Position numbers and translations under genes: made by a program. The notes below the pieces were generated by a model that was not told the origin of the DNA, did no database searches, and saw only the letters and a program-made list of their open reading frames with translations. DNA of 8,612 bases from an uncultured Oscillospiraceae bacterium (GTDB lineage: Bacteria; Bacillota; Clostridia; Oscillospirales; Oscillospiraceae): positions 1-8,612 of the forward strand of contig CAAETL010000031.1 of the NCBI GenBank assembly GCA_900758955.1, in the 5' to 3' direction. Positions 1 to 6,142 of this stretch are shown here, piece after piece (positions within the stretch are counted from its first letter, which is position 1; each line of letters starts with the position of its first letter).

Positions 1-19
1 TCGCCCATTGATCCATAGA

Positions 20-1240
20 ATGGAGAGAAGGATTTTGAAAAAAACTGCTGTGCCTGCCACCGAACTGCAGCTTTCCCTACTTGGTTCTTTTGAACTTCGT
101 ATGAAGGACCTGGTACTGGATGAGTCCGTCAATCGTTCGGTTAAAATGTGGGAGCTGTTAGCCTATCTTATTATGAACCGAACCAGAAAGGTCCCTCAGT
201 CGGAACTCATTGATTTACTCTGGCCCGATGGAGACGGCGGCAACCCGCTCAATTCGTTAAAAACCTTGCTGTATCGCACTCGAACCACCATTGCTAAGGA
301 GCTGGGCCCCGAACTTCCCCTGATCCTGTCTCAGCGGGGCGCGTATTCCTGGAATCCTGATATTCCCTGTACCATAGACGCGGAAGAGTTTGAGAGTATC
401 TGCAAGGAGGCCGCCGACGCCAGCAGGGATCGCCGGATGGAACTTTTTCGGCAGGCCGTTCTCCTGTATCAAGGGGATTTTTTGGCCCGTCATCCCGATA
501 ACCTGTGGGCAGTCACACTGTCGGCCCACTACCATGGGTTGTATGTCTCTATTTCAAAGGAACTGGCCGCCTTACTCATGGAGGACGGTCAATACGAGGA
601 GCTGACGGCCTTGGCGGTGAATGCCCTTCGCCTGGAACCCTACGACGAGGAGTTTCACAGTTTTCTGGTATTAGGTCACCTGCGGCAGGGTAATGTGACT
701 GCGGCCTTGAATCACTACAAAAACGCTACGGACCAGCTCTATCGTAATTTAGGAGTCACTCCGTCTGAGAGCCTGCGGGCGGTCTATTTGGAAATTATGA
801 AGGAACGGGGCATGCCGGAAAACGACCTGTCCGTTATTCAGCAGGAGCTGGCGGAACCTACGGAGAATACCGGCGCCTTTGTTTGCGAACTGGGCTTTTT
901 TAAAGAGGTGTATCGTCTGGAAGCGCGGCTGGCCGCCCGTGACGGGACCTGCGCCCATTTGGCGCTTGTCAGCGTTTCCTCCCCCGCAGGCGACGCCCCC
1001 TCGGCGGCCTTACTCAGCAGCACCATGGAAAATTTGCTGGACGTAATGAAACGCTGTTTGCGAAAAAGCGATGTGATCTCCCGGTACAGCAGTAACCAGT
1101 ACATACTGATGCTCCGGACGGCCAACTACGAGGACGGTGAATTGGTGATGAAGCGTCTGCTTACCGCTTTCCACACCAAGTACCCCCGCAGTCCGCTCCG
1201 GGTAAATTTCAAGCTTCATCCCATCGATGTAAAGTTATAA
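20..1240 (+). CDS. SARP/BTAD-family transcriptional regulator with degenerate GGDEF-like C-terminal domain
   Basis: Probable cytoplasmic DNA-binding regulator. Counting from the ATG at 20, residues 16-110 form an OmpR/SARP-type winged helix (LQLSLLGSFEL opening, then SELIDLLWPD and a LKTLLYRTR helix). Residues about 119-266 match the bacterial transcriptional activator (BTAD) helical repeat region: alternating helices, LEPYDEEFHSFLVLGHLRQG, and LGVTPSESLRAVY near its end. Residues 285-406 resemble a GGDEF fold: LRKSDVISRYSSNQYILML aligns with the usual RxxD-RxGGDEF-hydrophobic pattern, but the GGDEF signature reads SSNQY, so no cyclase activity is expected. No membrane segment is seen. The start is uncertain: the ATG has no clear ribosome binding site, an in-frame TTG lies at 35 just after AGAAGGA but with very short spacing, another TTG lies at 8, and the frame stays open to the window edge. 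Its position 45 bases ahead of the transglutaminase/pilus block makes it a candidate local regulator; target and ligand are unknown. Confidence 0.85.
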   Translation: MERRILKKTAVPATELQLSLLGSFELRMKDLVLDESVNRSVKMWELLAYLIMNRTRKVPQSELIDLLWPDGDGGNPLNSLKTLLYRTRTTIAKELGPELPLILSQRGAYSWNPDIPCTIDAEEFESICKEAADASRDRRMELFRQAVLLYQGDFLARHPDNLWAVTLSAHYHGLYVSISKELAALLMEDGQYEELTALAVNALRLEPYDEEFHSFLVLGHLRQGNVTAALNHYKNATDQLYRNLGVTPSESLRAVYLEIMKERGMPENDLSVIQQELAEPTENTGAFVCELGFFKEVYRLEARLAARDGTCAHLALVSVSSPAGDAPSAALLSSTMENLLDVMKRCLRKSDVISRYSSNQYILMLRTANYEDGELVMKRLLTAFHTKYPRSPLRVNFKLHPIDVKL

Positions 1241-1272
1241 CGATACTCAATCAATCGGATACCCATAAAGAA

Positions 1273-1280
1273 AAAGGAGG
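1273..1280 (+). promoter_or_regulatory. Strong ribosome binding site of the transglutaminase gene
   Basis: AAAGGAGG ends 5 bases before the ATG at 1286, a near-perfect Shine-Dalgarno match that fixes this start. I see no convincing promoter in the 45-base gap after the regulator, so this gene may be read through from upstream. Confidence 0.8.
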
Positions 1281-1285
1281 TTATT

Positions 1286-2194
1286 ATGAACAAAAAAAGA
1301 GTGGGCGTAATCGCCCTGGTATTGGTACTGGCTCTCGCTGTTTCCGGCGTGCTGATGGCCGCCTCCGCCGCTGAGAATACCAAAGTTCCCAATACCAAAG
1401 AGACTGCCTGGGGCGTGACGGTTTCCTCCAACGAAAAAGGCGCCATTGACACCACTAACGTATCGGAAGGTTATATCTCCGCCACCTATACTGGCAACTC
1501 CCCCTGTGTCAGGGTCCAGATCAGCAAGGATGGCGGCGAGCTGTACACCTATACCTTGACTACCCCCGGTAAAGCCGAGGTTTTTCCTTTGAGTGAAGGA
1601 AGCGGCGCTTATACCATCCGGATCTATGAGGGCAGCAACCCCACCTCCAACTACTATCTGGCTTACGGCGTGACAGTGACCGCCAACCTGCGTGATGATT
1701 TGCTTCCCTATCTCTATCCCAATCAGTTTGTCGACTACACCGCTTCCTCTCAGGTTGTGGCCAAAGCCGCTGAGATCACCGCTGGAAAGCAGGCGGATTT
1801 GGATAAGCTCACCGCCATCTACAACTATGTGGTGGATACTATTGCTTACGACTATAATTTGGCCAACACGGTGCAGAGCGGGTACGTTCCGAATCTGGAT
1901 TCCGTGCTGTCCTCCAAAAAGGGCATCTGCTTTGACTACGCTTCCGTGATGTGCGCCATGCTGCGGTCTCAGCATATCCCGGCTAAGATGATCTTCGGCT
2001 ATGCGGGCAATGTATATCACGCTTGGATCAACGTCTATATTGAAAGCGAAGGCTGGATTCAGAAAGCCATCTATTTCGACGGTACCACTTGGAAACTGAT
2101 GGACCCCACTTTCGCCTCCACGTCCAAGTCCAAGGGTAAGATTGCGCCTTATGTGCCTGACACGACAGTGTACAGCCAAAAGTTTGTTTATTAA
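1286..2194 (+). CDS. Exported transglutaminase-like (papain-fold) protein
   Basis: A 302-residue secreted protein. Residues 1-28 are a classic Sec signal peptide: MNKKR positive start, a long Val/Leu/Ala core, then an ASA-AE type cleavage site; there is no lipobox cysteine. Residues about 35-150 look beta-rich and match no family I can name. Residues about 175-290 form the transglutaminase-like core, with the catalytic cysteine in KGICFDYASVMCAML (Cys215), the histidine in VYHAWINVY (His245) and the aspartate in KLMDPTFAS (Asp273), in the usual order and spacing. The superfamily includes protein cross-linkers, amidases and cysteine proteases, so the reaction cannot be fixed; an extracytoplasmic role on wall or surface proteins is inferred. 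The stop lies 2 bases before the pilC start, which suggests co-transcription and translational coupling with the pilus cluster. That link is the unusual point. Confidence 0.9.
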   Translation: MNKKRVGVIALVLVLALAVSGVLMAASAAENTKVPNTKETAWGVTVSSNEKGAIDTTNVSEGYISATYTGNSPCVRVQISKDGGELYTYTLTTPGKAEVFPLSEGSGAYTIRIYEGSNPTSNYYLAYGVTVTANLRDDLLPYLYPNQFVDYTASSQVVAKAAEITAGKQADLDKLTAIYNYVVDTIAYDYNLANTVQSGYVPNLDSVLSSKKGICFDYASVMCAMLRSQHIPAKMIFGYAGNVYHAWINVYIESEGWIQKAIYFDGTTWKLMDPTFASTSKSKGKIAPYVPDTTVYSQKFVY

Positions 2195-2196
2195 GT

Positions 2197-3252
2197 ATGA
2201 GACGATTTGGTAACCGGATGCTATCCGACGAAACGTTATCCGCCTTCTGTCTGAACTACGCGATGATGATTAAGGCGGGCATTCAGGTTGAAGAAGGGGC
2301 CGCCCTCCTGGTGGAGGGCGCCACGGACCCTGGGGAAGTTGCCTTGCTGACGGCTGTCAGTGAGGCCCTTTCCCAGGGTACTTCCCTTTCTGATGCTTTG
2401 GAAAAAACAGGACGATTTCCCGCCTTCATGGTCCGTATGCTGACCATCGGTCACGCAACCGGCCGTATGGAGGCGGTTTTGACTGCGTTGGCCCAGCATT
2501 ACAAGCGGGAGGCCGCATTAAAAGCTGCGATTCAAAGTACGGTGACGTATCCCGTCACCATGTTAGCTGTCATATGCGTCATTCTTGTTGTCCTGATTTG
2601 GCAGGTCCTGCCCGTGTTTGCCGGGGTTTATCAGGACCTGGGCGCGGAGATCCCCGCAGCCGCCCAGCTTTTTTTAACCTTAGGTGACGTTAGCAAATAC
2701 GTCGCCATGGCCTTTGCCGGGGTTTGTCTGCTCCTCATCATCGGCGGGCTGCTAATGCGCCTTTCCGAGGCGGGCCGCCGCCGGCTGTCCCGCATGGCTG
2801 ATGGGTTGTTTTTCCGAGGTCGGCTGAGACCCACCATTCTCCGCAGTCGGTTTTCCTCCATTATTGGCCTCATGATCTCCAGCGGCCTCACCATGGATGA
2901 GGGGTTGGACTATGCACGGGAGCTTTTGGGGGACGAGTCGTTCGCCCAGAAGCTGGAGCAATGCCGCAATCGTATGGATCAGGGCGCCTCCTTCTCCCAA
3001 GCCACCAGCGAGGCCGGCATTTTTCAGGGCGTCCCCGCTGGGATCTTGTCCGCCGGCTTCCGCTCCGGCAGCATGGAACAAGCGCTGGACGAAATGGCGG
3101 ACCGCTATCAGGACCAGGCGGATACTATGCTCAGCCGGGTTCTGACCCGCAGTCAACCTGCTTTTGTGGTGGTGCTGGCCCTGGCCGTGGGTTTGGTGCT
3201 CCTTTCCGTCATGCTCCCGCTGTTGGGAATGCTGAACTCCATCGGCCTGTAA
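2197..3252 (+). CDS. pilC: Type IV pilus / type II secretion inner-membrane platform protein (PilC/GspF family)
   Basis: A 351-residue polytopic membrane protein that in this family forms the cytoplasmic-membrane platform on which the PilB/PilT ATPases work. Two copies of the T2SSF helical domain are visible: residues about 15-120 (LSAFCLNYAMMIKAGIQVEE, GTSLSDALEKTGRFP, then GHATGRMEAVLTALAQHY) and about 215-320 (RFSSIIGLMISSGLTMDEGL, QGASFSQATSEAG, then GFRSGSMEQALDEMADRY). Hydrophobic segments at about 117-143, 167-188 and 321-346 give the usual three-pass layout. It is somewhat shorter than typical proteobacterial PilC (about 400 residues), mainly at the N-terminus. The ATG at 2197 follows the upstream stop by 2 bases and has no good ribosome binding site, so coupling is likely; an in-frame ATG at 2218 is the alternative. 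It is the first gene of the pilus block. Confidence 0.93.
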   Translation: MRRFGNRMLSDETLSAFCLNYAMMIKAGIQVEEGAALLVEGATDPGEVALLTAVSEALSQGTSLSDALEKTGRFPAFMVRMLTIGHATGRMEAVLTALAQHYKREAALKAAIQSTVTYPVTMLAVICVILVVLIWQVLPVFAGVYQDLGAEIPAAAQLFLTLGDVSKYVAMAFAGVCLLLIIGGLLMRLSEAGRRRLSRMADGLFFRGRLRPTILRSRFSSIIGLMISSGLTMDEGLDYARELLGDESFAQKLEQCRNRMDQGASFSQATSEAGIFQGVPAGILSAGFRSGSMEQALDEMADRYQDQADTMLSRVLTRSQPAFVVVLALAVGLVLLSVMLPLLGMLNSIGL

Positions 3253-3265
3253 GGAGGATTGCCCT

Positions 3266-3586
3266 ATGAAGCTTTCTTCCCGACAGTTTCCTTGGGGCCG
3301 CATCCTGCGGCCCGTCCTTATTCTGGCCATCGCACTGGGACTCTTTTTATGGGGAGTAACCGCCCTCTCCGCTCAGGCGCAGGCGGAAAGCCTGCGTACC
3401 ACCAAGGAAGGCATCCGTCGAGCCGCCGTTCAGTGTTATGCCATTGAGGGCCGCTATCCCACCACCTTCGACTATTTGGAAGCGCACTATGGCATTGCGC
3501 CTGATCCGGACAAATATGTGGTCTATTATACCTATCTCGCCCCCAATTTGATGCCGGATATTACAGTTTTGGCGCAGAACCCCTGA
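3266..3586 (+). CDS. Small single-pass membrane protein, GspG pseudopilin-like, leaderless
   Basis: A 106-residue protein starting 8 bases after a strong AAGGAGG that overlaps the pilC stop. Residues 14-32 form one membrane segment after a basic N-terminus, so the rest should be outside. Residues 40-72 carry an amphipathic helix and the motif AAVQCYAIEGRYPTTFDYLE. This closely recalls the helix-then-RYPTT element of GspG-type pseudopilins, where a chain of the form Y..dnGRYPTTeqGL follows the N-terminal helix. The C-terminus (DKYVVYYTYLAPNLMPDITVL) is beta-prone. Unlike a real prepilin there is no Gly before a hydrophobic helix with Glu at +5; position -1 to +5 candidates do not fit. I infer a minor pilus component or assembly factor. 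It could instead be an unrelated small membrane protein; the family itself I cannot name. Confidence 0.8.
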   Translation: MKLSSRQFPWGRILRPVLILAIALGLFLWGVTALSAQAQAESLRTTKEGIRRAAVQCYAIEGRYPTTFDYLEAHYGIAPDPDKYVVYYTYLAPNLMPDITVLAQNP

Positions 3587-3602
3587 TTCCTGAAAGGATG
3601 TG

Positions 3603-4112
3603 ATGACCTTGCCCCCTCGCTTCTCTCCCCGAGATACGGATTCTGGCGGAACGGCGGTCCTTTTACTCATCGGGCTCTTTGCCGTACTGATGGTGGGGGT
3701 CCTGTCATACGGGGTGGCGGTATACCGTCATCTGACGGAATTCTCCGAGGAAACCTACTTTCAGAGAACGGCTCTGTCCTATTTTGCCAACCAAATTCGC
3801 ACCTTCGACCAATCGGGCAGCGTGGCCCTCGGAAAACTGGAGGATGTGGATGCCGTTGTTTTACGGGAAACCTTGGATCAAAATACATATGTCACCTACT
3901 TGTACTATTACGATGGCGCGATTCGGCAGTTGGCCATGGAGGAGGGCACCCGGCTGACACCTGCTGACGGTGACGCCCTGCTTTCCGCTTCAGGTCTGAA
4001 CATATCCCGCACGGAGGACTCCTTATCCCTCACTGCCCGGGACGAAACGGGACAATCCTTTTCCCTGACTGTGACGCCCCGGTGCGGTTTGTCGGAGGTG
4101 GCGGTACCGTGA
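3603..4112 (+). CDS. DUF4860-like single-pass membrane protein of a pilus operon
   Basis: About 169 residues. After a polar N-terminus, residues 16-42 (GGTAVLLLIGLFAVLMVGVL and following) form a membrane helix, followed by YRHLTEFSEETYFQRTALSYFANQIRTFD and a predicted beta-rich outer part. The segment ALSYFANQIRTFDQSGSVALG fits my memory of DUF4860, a domain of unknown function found in Firmicutes next to type IV pilus genes; this assignment is from recall and not checked. The shape (N-terminal helix, small extracytoplasmic domain) is minor-pilin-like, but no type III signal with Gly and Glu+5 is seen. AAAGGA at 3593-3598 lies 4 bases before this ATG and 10 before an in-frame TTG at 3609; a GTG at 3600 is too close. 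The end overlaps the next gene by 4 bases. Confidence 0.82.
   Translation: MTLPPRFSPRDTDSGGTAVLLLIGLFAVLMVGVLSYGVAVYRHLTEFSEETYFQRTALSYFANQIRTFDQSGSVALGKLEDVDAVVLRETLDQNTYVTYLYYYDGAIRQLAMEEGTRLTPADGDALLSASGLNISRTEDSLSLTARDETGQSFSLTVTPRCGLSEVAVP
4094..4098 (+). promoter_or_regulatory. Ribosome binding site that supports the GTG start at 4109
   Basis: GGAGG lies inside the end of the preceding gene, 10 bases before the GTG at 4109. It favours this GTG, with a GTGA 4-base overlap of the upstream stop, over the in-frame ATG at 4082, which has no such site. Confidence 0.6.
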
Positions 4113-4549
4113 AAATTTCCCGCTCTCAGCTTTTTCTCACCGAACTGATCGCCGCTATTTTGCTCTTTGCCCTCTGCATGGCAGTGTGCGCCGGGGTTTT
4201 TCTTCGGGCCCATCATCTGGCGCGAGAAAGCCAGCAGCAGACCCAAGCCCTCTATGCCGCCCAGACGGCTGCGGAAACCTTTTCGGCTGATCCCAATCTC
4301 TCCCATGCGGCGAAGGCGCTGGAGGGGCAAGTGAGTGCGGAGGCGTCTGCCAAGCTCTTGGTGGGATACGCAAAGGATTGGACGCCCTGCGCCCTGGAAC
4401 AGGCGCAGTTTTTACTCACCGGCACCCTCACGCAAACAGGATCCTATGCCGAGCTTACCATCACAGTTGAAAATTCCGTAGGAAACGCGCTGAGTACCGT
4501 GACAACCGGGGTCTACATAGCAAATGGAGGTGGCGAGGATGTCGCATAA
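4109..4549 (+). CDS. Type IV pilin-like protein with atypical leader
   Basis: About 146 residues, using the GTG at 4109 that overlaps the preceding stop (GTGA). The N-terminus, MKISRSQLFLTELIAAILLF and onward to residue 32, has the look of a type IV pilin: short basic head, then a long hydrophobic helix with a Thr-Glu pair at its front (Glu12), as in the FTLIEL motif. Taking Glu12 as +5 puts Gln7 at -1 instead of the usual Gly or Ala, so processing by a standard prepilin peptidase is doubtful. The helix continues into a Gln/Ala-rich coiled stretch (RESQQQTQALYAAQTAAETF), typical of minor pilins such as PilV/GspI types, and then a small beta-rich domain ending GNALSTVTTGVYIANGG. I infer a minor or pseudopilin role. 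The end overlaps the next gene by 11 bases. Confidence 0.83.
   Translation: MKISRSQLFLTELIAAILLFALCMAVCAGVFLRAHHLARESQQQTQALYAAQTAAETFSADPNLSHAAKALEGQVSAEASAKLLVGYAKDWTPCALEQAQFLLTGTLTQTGSYAELTITVENSVGNALSTVTTGVYIANGGGEDVA
4526..4530 (+). promoter_or_regulatory. Ribosome binding site that decides the ATG at 4539
   Basis: GGAGG is 8 bases before the ATG at 4539. The in-frame ATG at 4524 immediately precedes this site and has no good ribosome binding site of its own, so 4539 is preferred. Confidence 0.6.
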
Positions 4550-5012
4550 AACAACGCCTCCTTCCGGCATCGGCCTGGTCTCTCTGTTTACCGTGCTGAT
4601 GGTTCTTTGCATCGCCGTGTTCTCCGTTCTCTCTCTGGTCTCCGCCCGGGCCGATTGGCGGATTACCCAGCGAAATGCCGAAGCGGCAACGGACTATTAT
4701 GCCGCGGACGCCCAAGCCGCGCAGATTGCTGCCACACTGGCAGATCACGTATGGCCGGAGGGGACGCAGCGTCCCGCCGCTACTGCTGTCGAGCGCGGCC
4801 TCGCGCAACTTTGCCACCTGACCGCTCAGGTTGTCGCCAGCGAACATGGCCTCACTGTCTCCTTTTCCCTTCCGGTGGATGATATCCGGACGATGGACGT
4901 GGTAATTGCCATGCCCCAAGGCGGACAGTGTCAATTTCTTTCCCGCAAATTGGTGGTCCAGGAGGGCGCGGAGCCTGCCCCTGACAATTCGCTTCCCGTT
5001 TGGACCGGCTGA
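4539..5012 (+). CDS. PilX/GspK-like single-pass membrane protein of the pilus cluster
   Basis: About 157 residues. Residues 10-36 (GIGLVSLFTVLMVLCIAVFS and following) form a membrane helix after a short polar head, then RADWRITQRNAEAATDYYAADAQAA continues as an amphipathic helix. The pattern of Gly, hydrophobic helix lacking Glu at +5, then a YYAAD/A-rich stretch recalls the N-terminus of PilX and of GspK, the tip pseudopilin that also lacks Glu5. The resemblance is by layout only; no database comparison was possible. The remaining part (residues about 75-150) is a small domain with GLTVSFSLPVDDIRTMDVVI, probably beta-rich, outside the cell. I infer a minor pilin or filament-tip component. 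It overlaps the upstream gene by 11 bases and ends 22 bases before the pilT start. Confidence 0.82.
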   Translation: MSHKTTPPSGIGLVSLFTVLMVLCIAVFSVLSLVSARADWRITQRNAEAATDYYAADAQAAQIAATLADHVWPEGTQRPAATAVERGLAQLCHLTAQVVASEHGLTVSFSLPVDDIRTMDVVIAMPQGGQCQFLSRKLVVQEGAEPAPDNSLPVWTG

Positions 5013-5021
5013 TCCCCCACG

Positions 5022-5028
5022 AAGGAGG
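5022..5028 (+). promoter_or_regulatory. Ribosome binding site that fixes the TTG start of pilT
   Basis: AAGGAGG is 6 bases before TTG at 5035. An open frame extends further upstream to 4906, but that part overlaps the preceding gene in another frame and does not resemble a PilT N-terminus, whereas translation from 5035 begins MNIQEILTQAV as PilT proteins do. Confidence 0.8.
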
Positions 5029-5034
5029 TTTCCC

Positions 5035-6096
5035 TTGAACATACAAGAAATACTCACCCAGGCTGTGCGCCGGGACTGCTCCGATGTACTGCTCATCCCC
5101 GGACTTCCCGTATCTATGAAAGCCCAGGGCGTCATATCCCGAGAGGATACTCCGCGTCTATCCCCTGCGGAAACCCGGTTTCTGGCCACGGAGGTTTACG
5201 CCTTGGCCGCCAATCGCTCCCTGCAAAAGATGGATGAGACGGGCGATGACGATTTCTCGTTCTCCCTGCCTGGCTTGGCTCGTTTTCGAGTAAATGTTTT
5301 TAAGCAGCGAGGGTCCGTCGCCATGGTCATCCGTGTGGTGCCTTTCGTGTTGCCGGACCGCATGAGTCTGGGAATCCCGGATAACGTCATGGCGTTTTCC
5401 AAACTTGCCCGGGGTCTGGTGTTGGTGACAGGACCAGCGGGCAGCGGCAAATCCACTACCCTGGCTTGCCTGATCCACGAGATGAATGAAACGCGAAACG
5501 GTCATATTATCACCTTGGAGGACCCAATTGAGTTCCTATACCACCATCACCACAGTATCGTTACCCAGAGAGAGATCTCCACGGATACCACAAGTTACGC
5601 AGCCGCTTTAAAAAGCGCCCTGCGGCAAGCTCCTGACGTGATCTTATTGGGCGAGGTGCGAGATTACGAGTCCATTTCCGCGGCCGTCACCGCTGCGGAG
5701 ACCGGGCATTTAATTCTTACCACCCTCCACACCACCGGCGCGGCCAATACCGTGGACCGTATCATCGACTCCTTTCCCTCTGATCAGCAGCAGCAAATTC
5801 GAATTCAGCTTTCCATGACTCTAAAGGGAATCATTTCGCAACAGCTCATTCCTGCCGCCAATGGCGGCGAGGTACCCGCCTTTGAAGTGATGGTTGCCAA
5901 CAGCGCTGTGCGAAACTTAATACGGGACCGTAACACCCATCAGTTGGACAGCGTCATTCATTCCGCCAGAGGAGAGGGCATGATCTCCATGGATACCAGC
6001 CTGCTGAATCTGGCCAAAGACGGCGCCATCACGCCCCAGATCGCGCTGGAGTACGCCTTTCACAAGGAACAGATGCAGCGTCATCTGGGAATTTAG
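5035..6096 (+). CDS. pilT: Type IV pilus retraction ATPase, PilT family
   Basis: A 353-residue cytoplasmic hexameric ATPase of the secretion AAA superfamily; PilT powers pilus disassembly and twitching. The length matches the family (about 345-360). Visible motifs: N-terminal domain 1-120 (CSDVLLIPGLPVSMKAQG; FRVNVFKQRGSVAMVIR), Walker A GPAGSGKST at 133-141, Asp box ITLEDPIEF with Glu162/Asp163, Walker B PDVILLGEVRD ending in Asp210 with Glu207, and His box TGHLILTTLHT at 223-233. AVRNLIRD at 291-298 corresponds to the AIRNLIRE motif diagnostic of PilT as opposed to PilB, and the protein lacks the tetracysteine zinc motif of PilB. It has the natural His run YHHHHS at 169-174. The start is TTG at 5035. 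It is the last clear pilus gene and no PilB is present, so it may be the only local motor. Confidence 0.96.
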   Translation: MNIQEILTQAVRRDCSDVLLIPGLPVSMKAQGVISREDTPRLSPAETRFLATEVYALAANRSLQKMDETGDDDFSFSLPGLARFRVNVFKQRGSVAMVIRVVPFVLPDRMSLGIPDNVMAFSKLARGLVLVTGPAGSGKSTTLACLIHEMNETRNGHIITLEDPIEFLYHHHHSIVTQREISTDTTSYAAALKSALRQAPDVILLGEVRDYESISAAVTAAETGHLILTTLHTTGAANTVDRIIDSFPSDQQQQIRIQLSMTLKGIISQQLIPAANGGEVPAFEVMVANSAVRNLIRDRNTHQLDSVIHSARGEGMISMDTSLLNLAKDGAITPQIALEYAFHKEQMQRHLGI

Positions 6097-6142
6097 CCCA
6101 ATACCACGGATCAACATGATCCCCAGTTAGGAGGGACGCCTT

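Noticed and set aside
1228..1285. Possible promoter before the transglutaminase gene (TATAAC near 1236)
   Set aside because: No convincing -35 element lies at the right distance, so I do not claim a promoter.
1247..2179. A 310-codon open frame on the - strand opposite the transglutaminase gene
   Set aside because: It is fully antisense to a gene with signal peptide and catalytic triad, and its translation shows no recognisable family or sensible ribosome binding site.
2752..3330. A 192-codon open frame on the - strand opposite pilC
   Set aside because: The His/Gln/Gly-rich translation is typical of an antisense shadow, and the + strand has a clear PilC second domain here.
4906..5034. Longer pilT reading from 4906
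   Set aside because: It would overlap the preceding gene by more than 100 bases, and the extra residues do not resemble PilT. The AAGGAGG before 5035 explains the start.
4461..5189. A 242-codon open frame on the - strand across the pilin-like genes and pilT start
   Set aside because: It overlaps three well supported + strand starts with matching ribosome binding sites, and its composition is that of a shadow frame.
6108..6122. Small hairpin GGATCA-ACA-TGATCC between pilT and the next gene
   Set aside because: Only six base pairs and no T run follow, and a good ribosome binding site comes right after, so a terminator is not supported.
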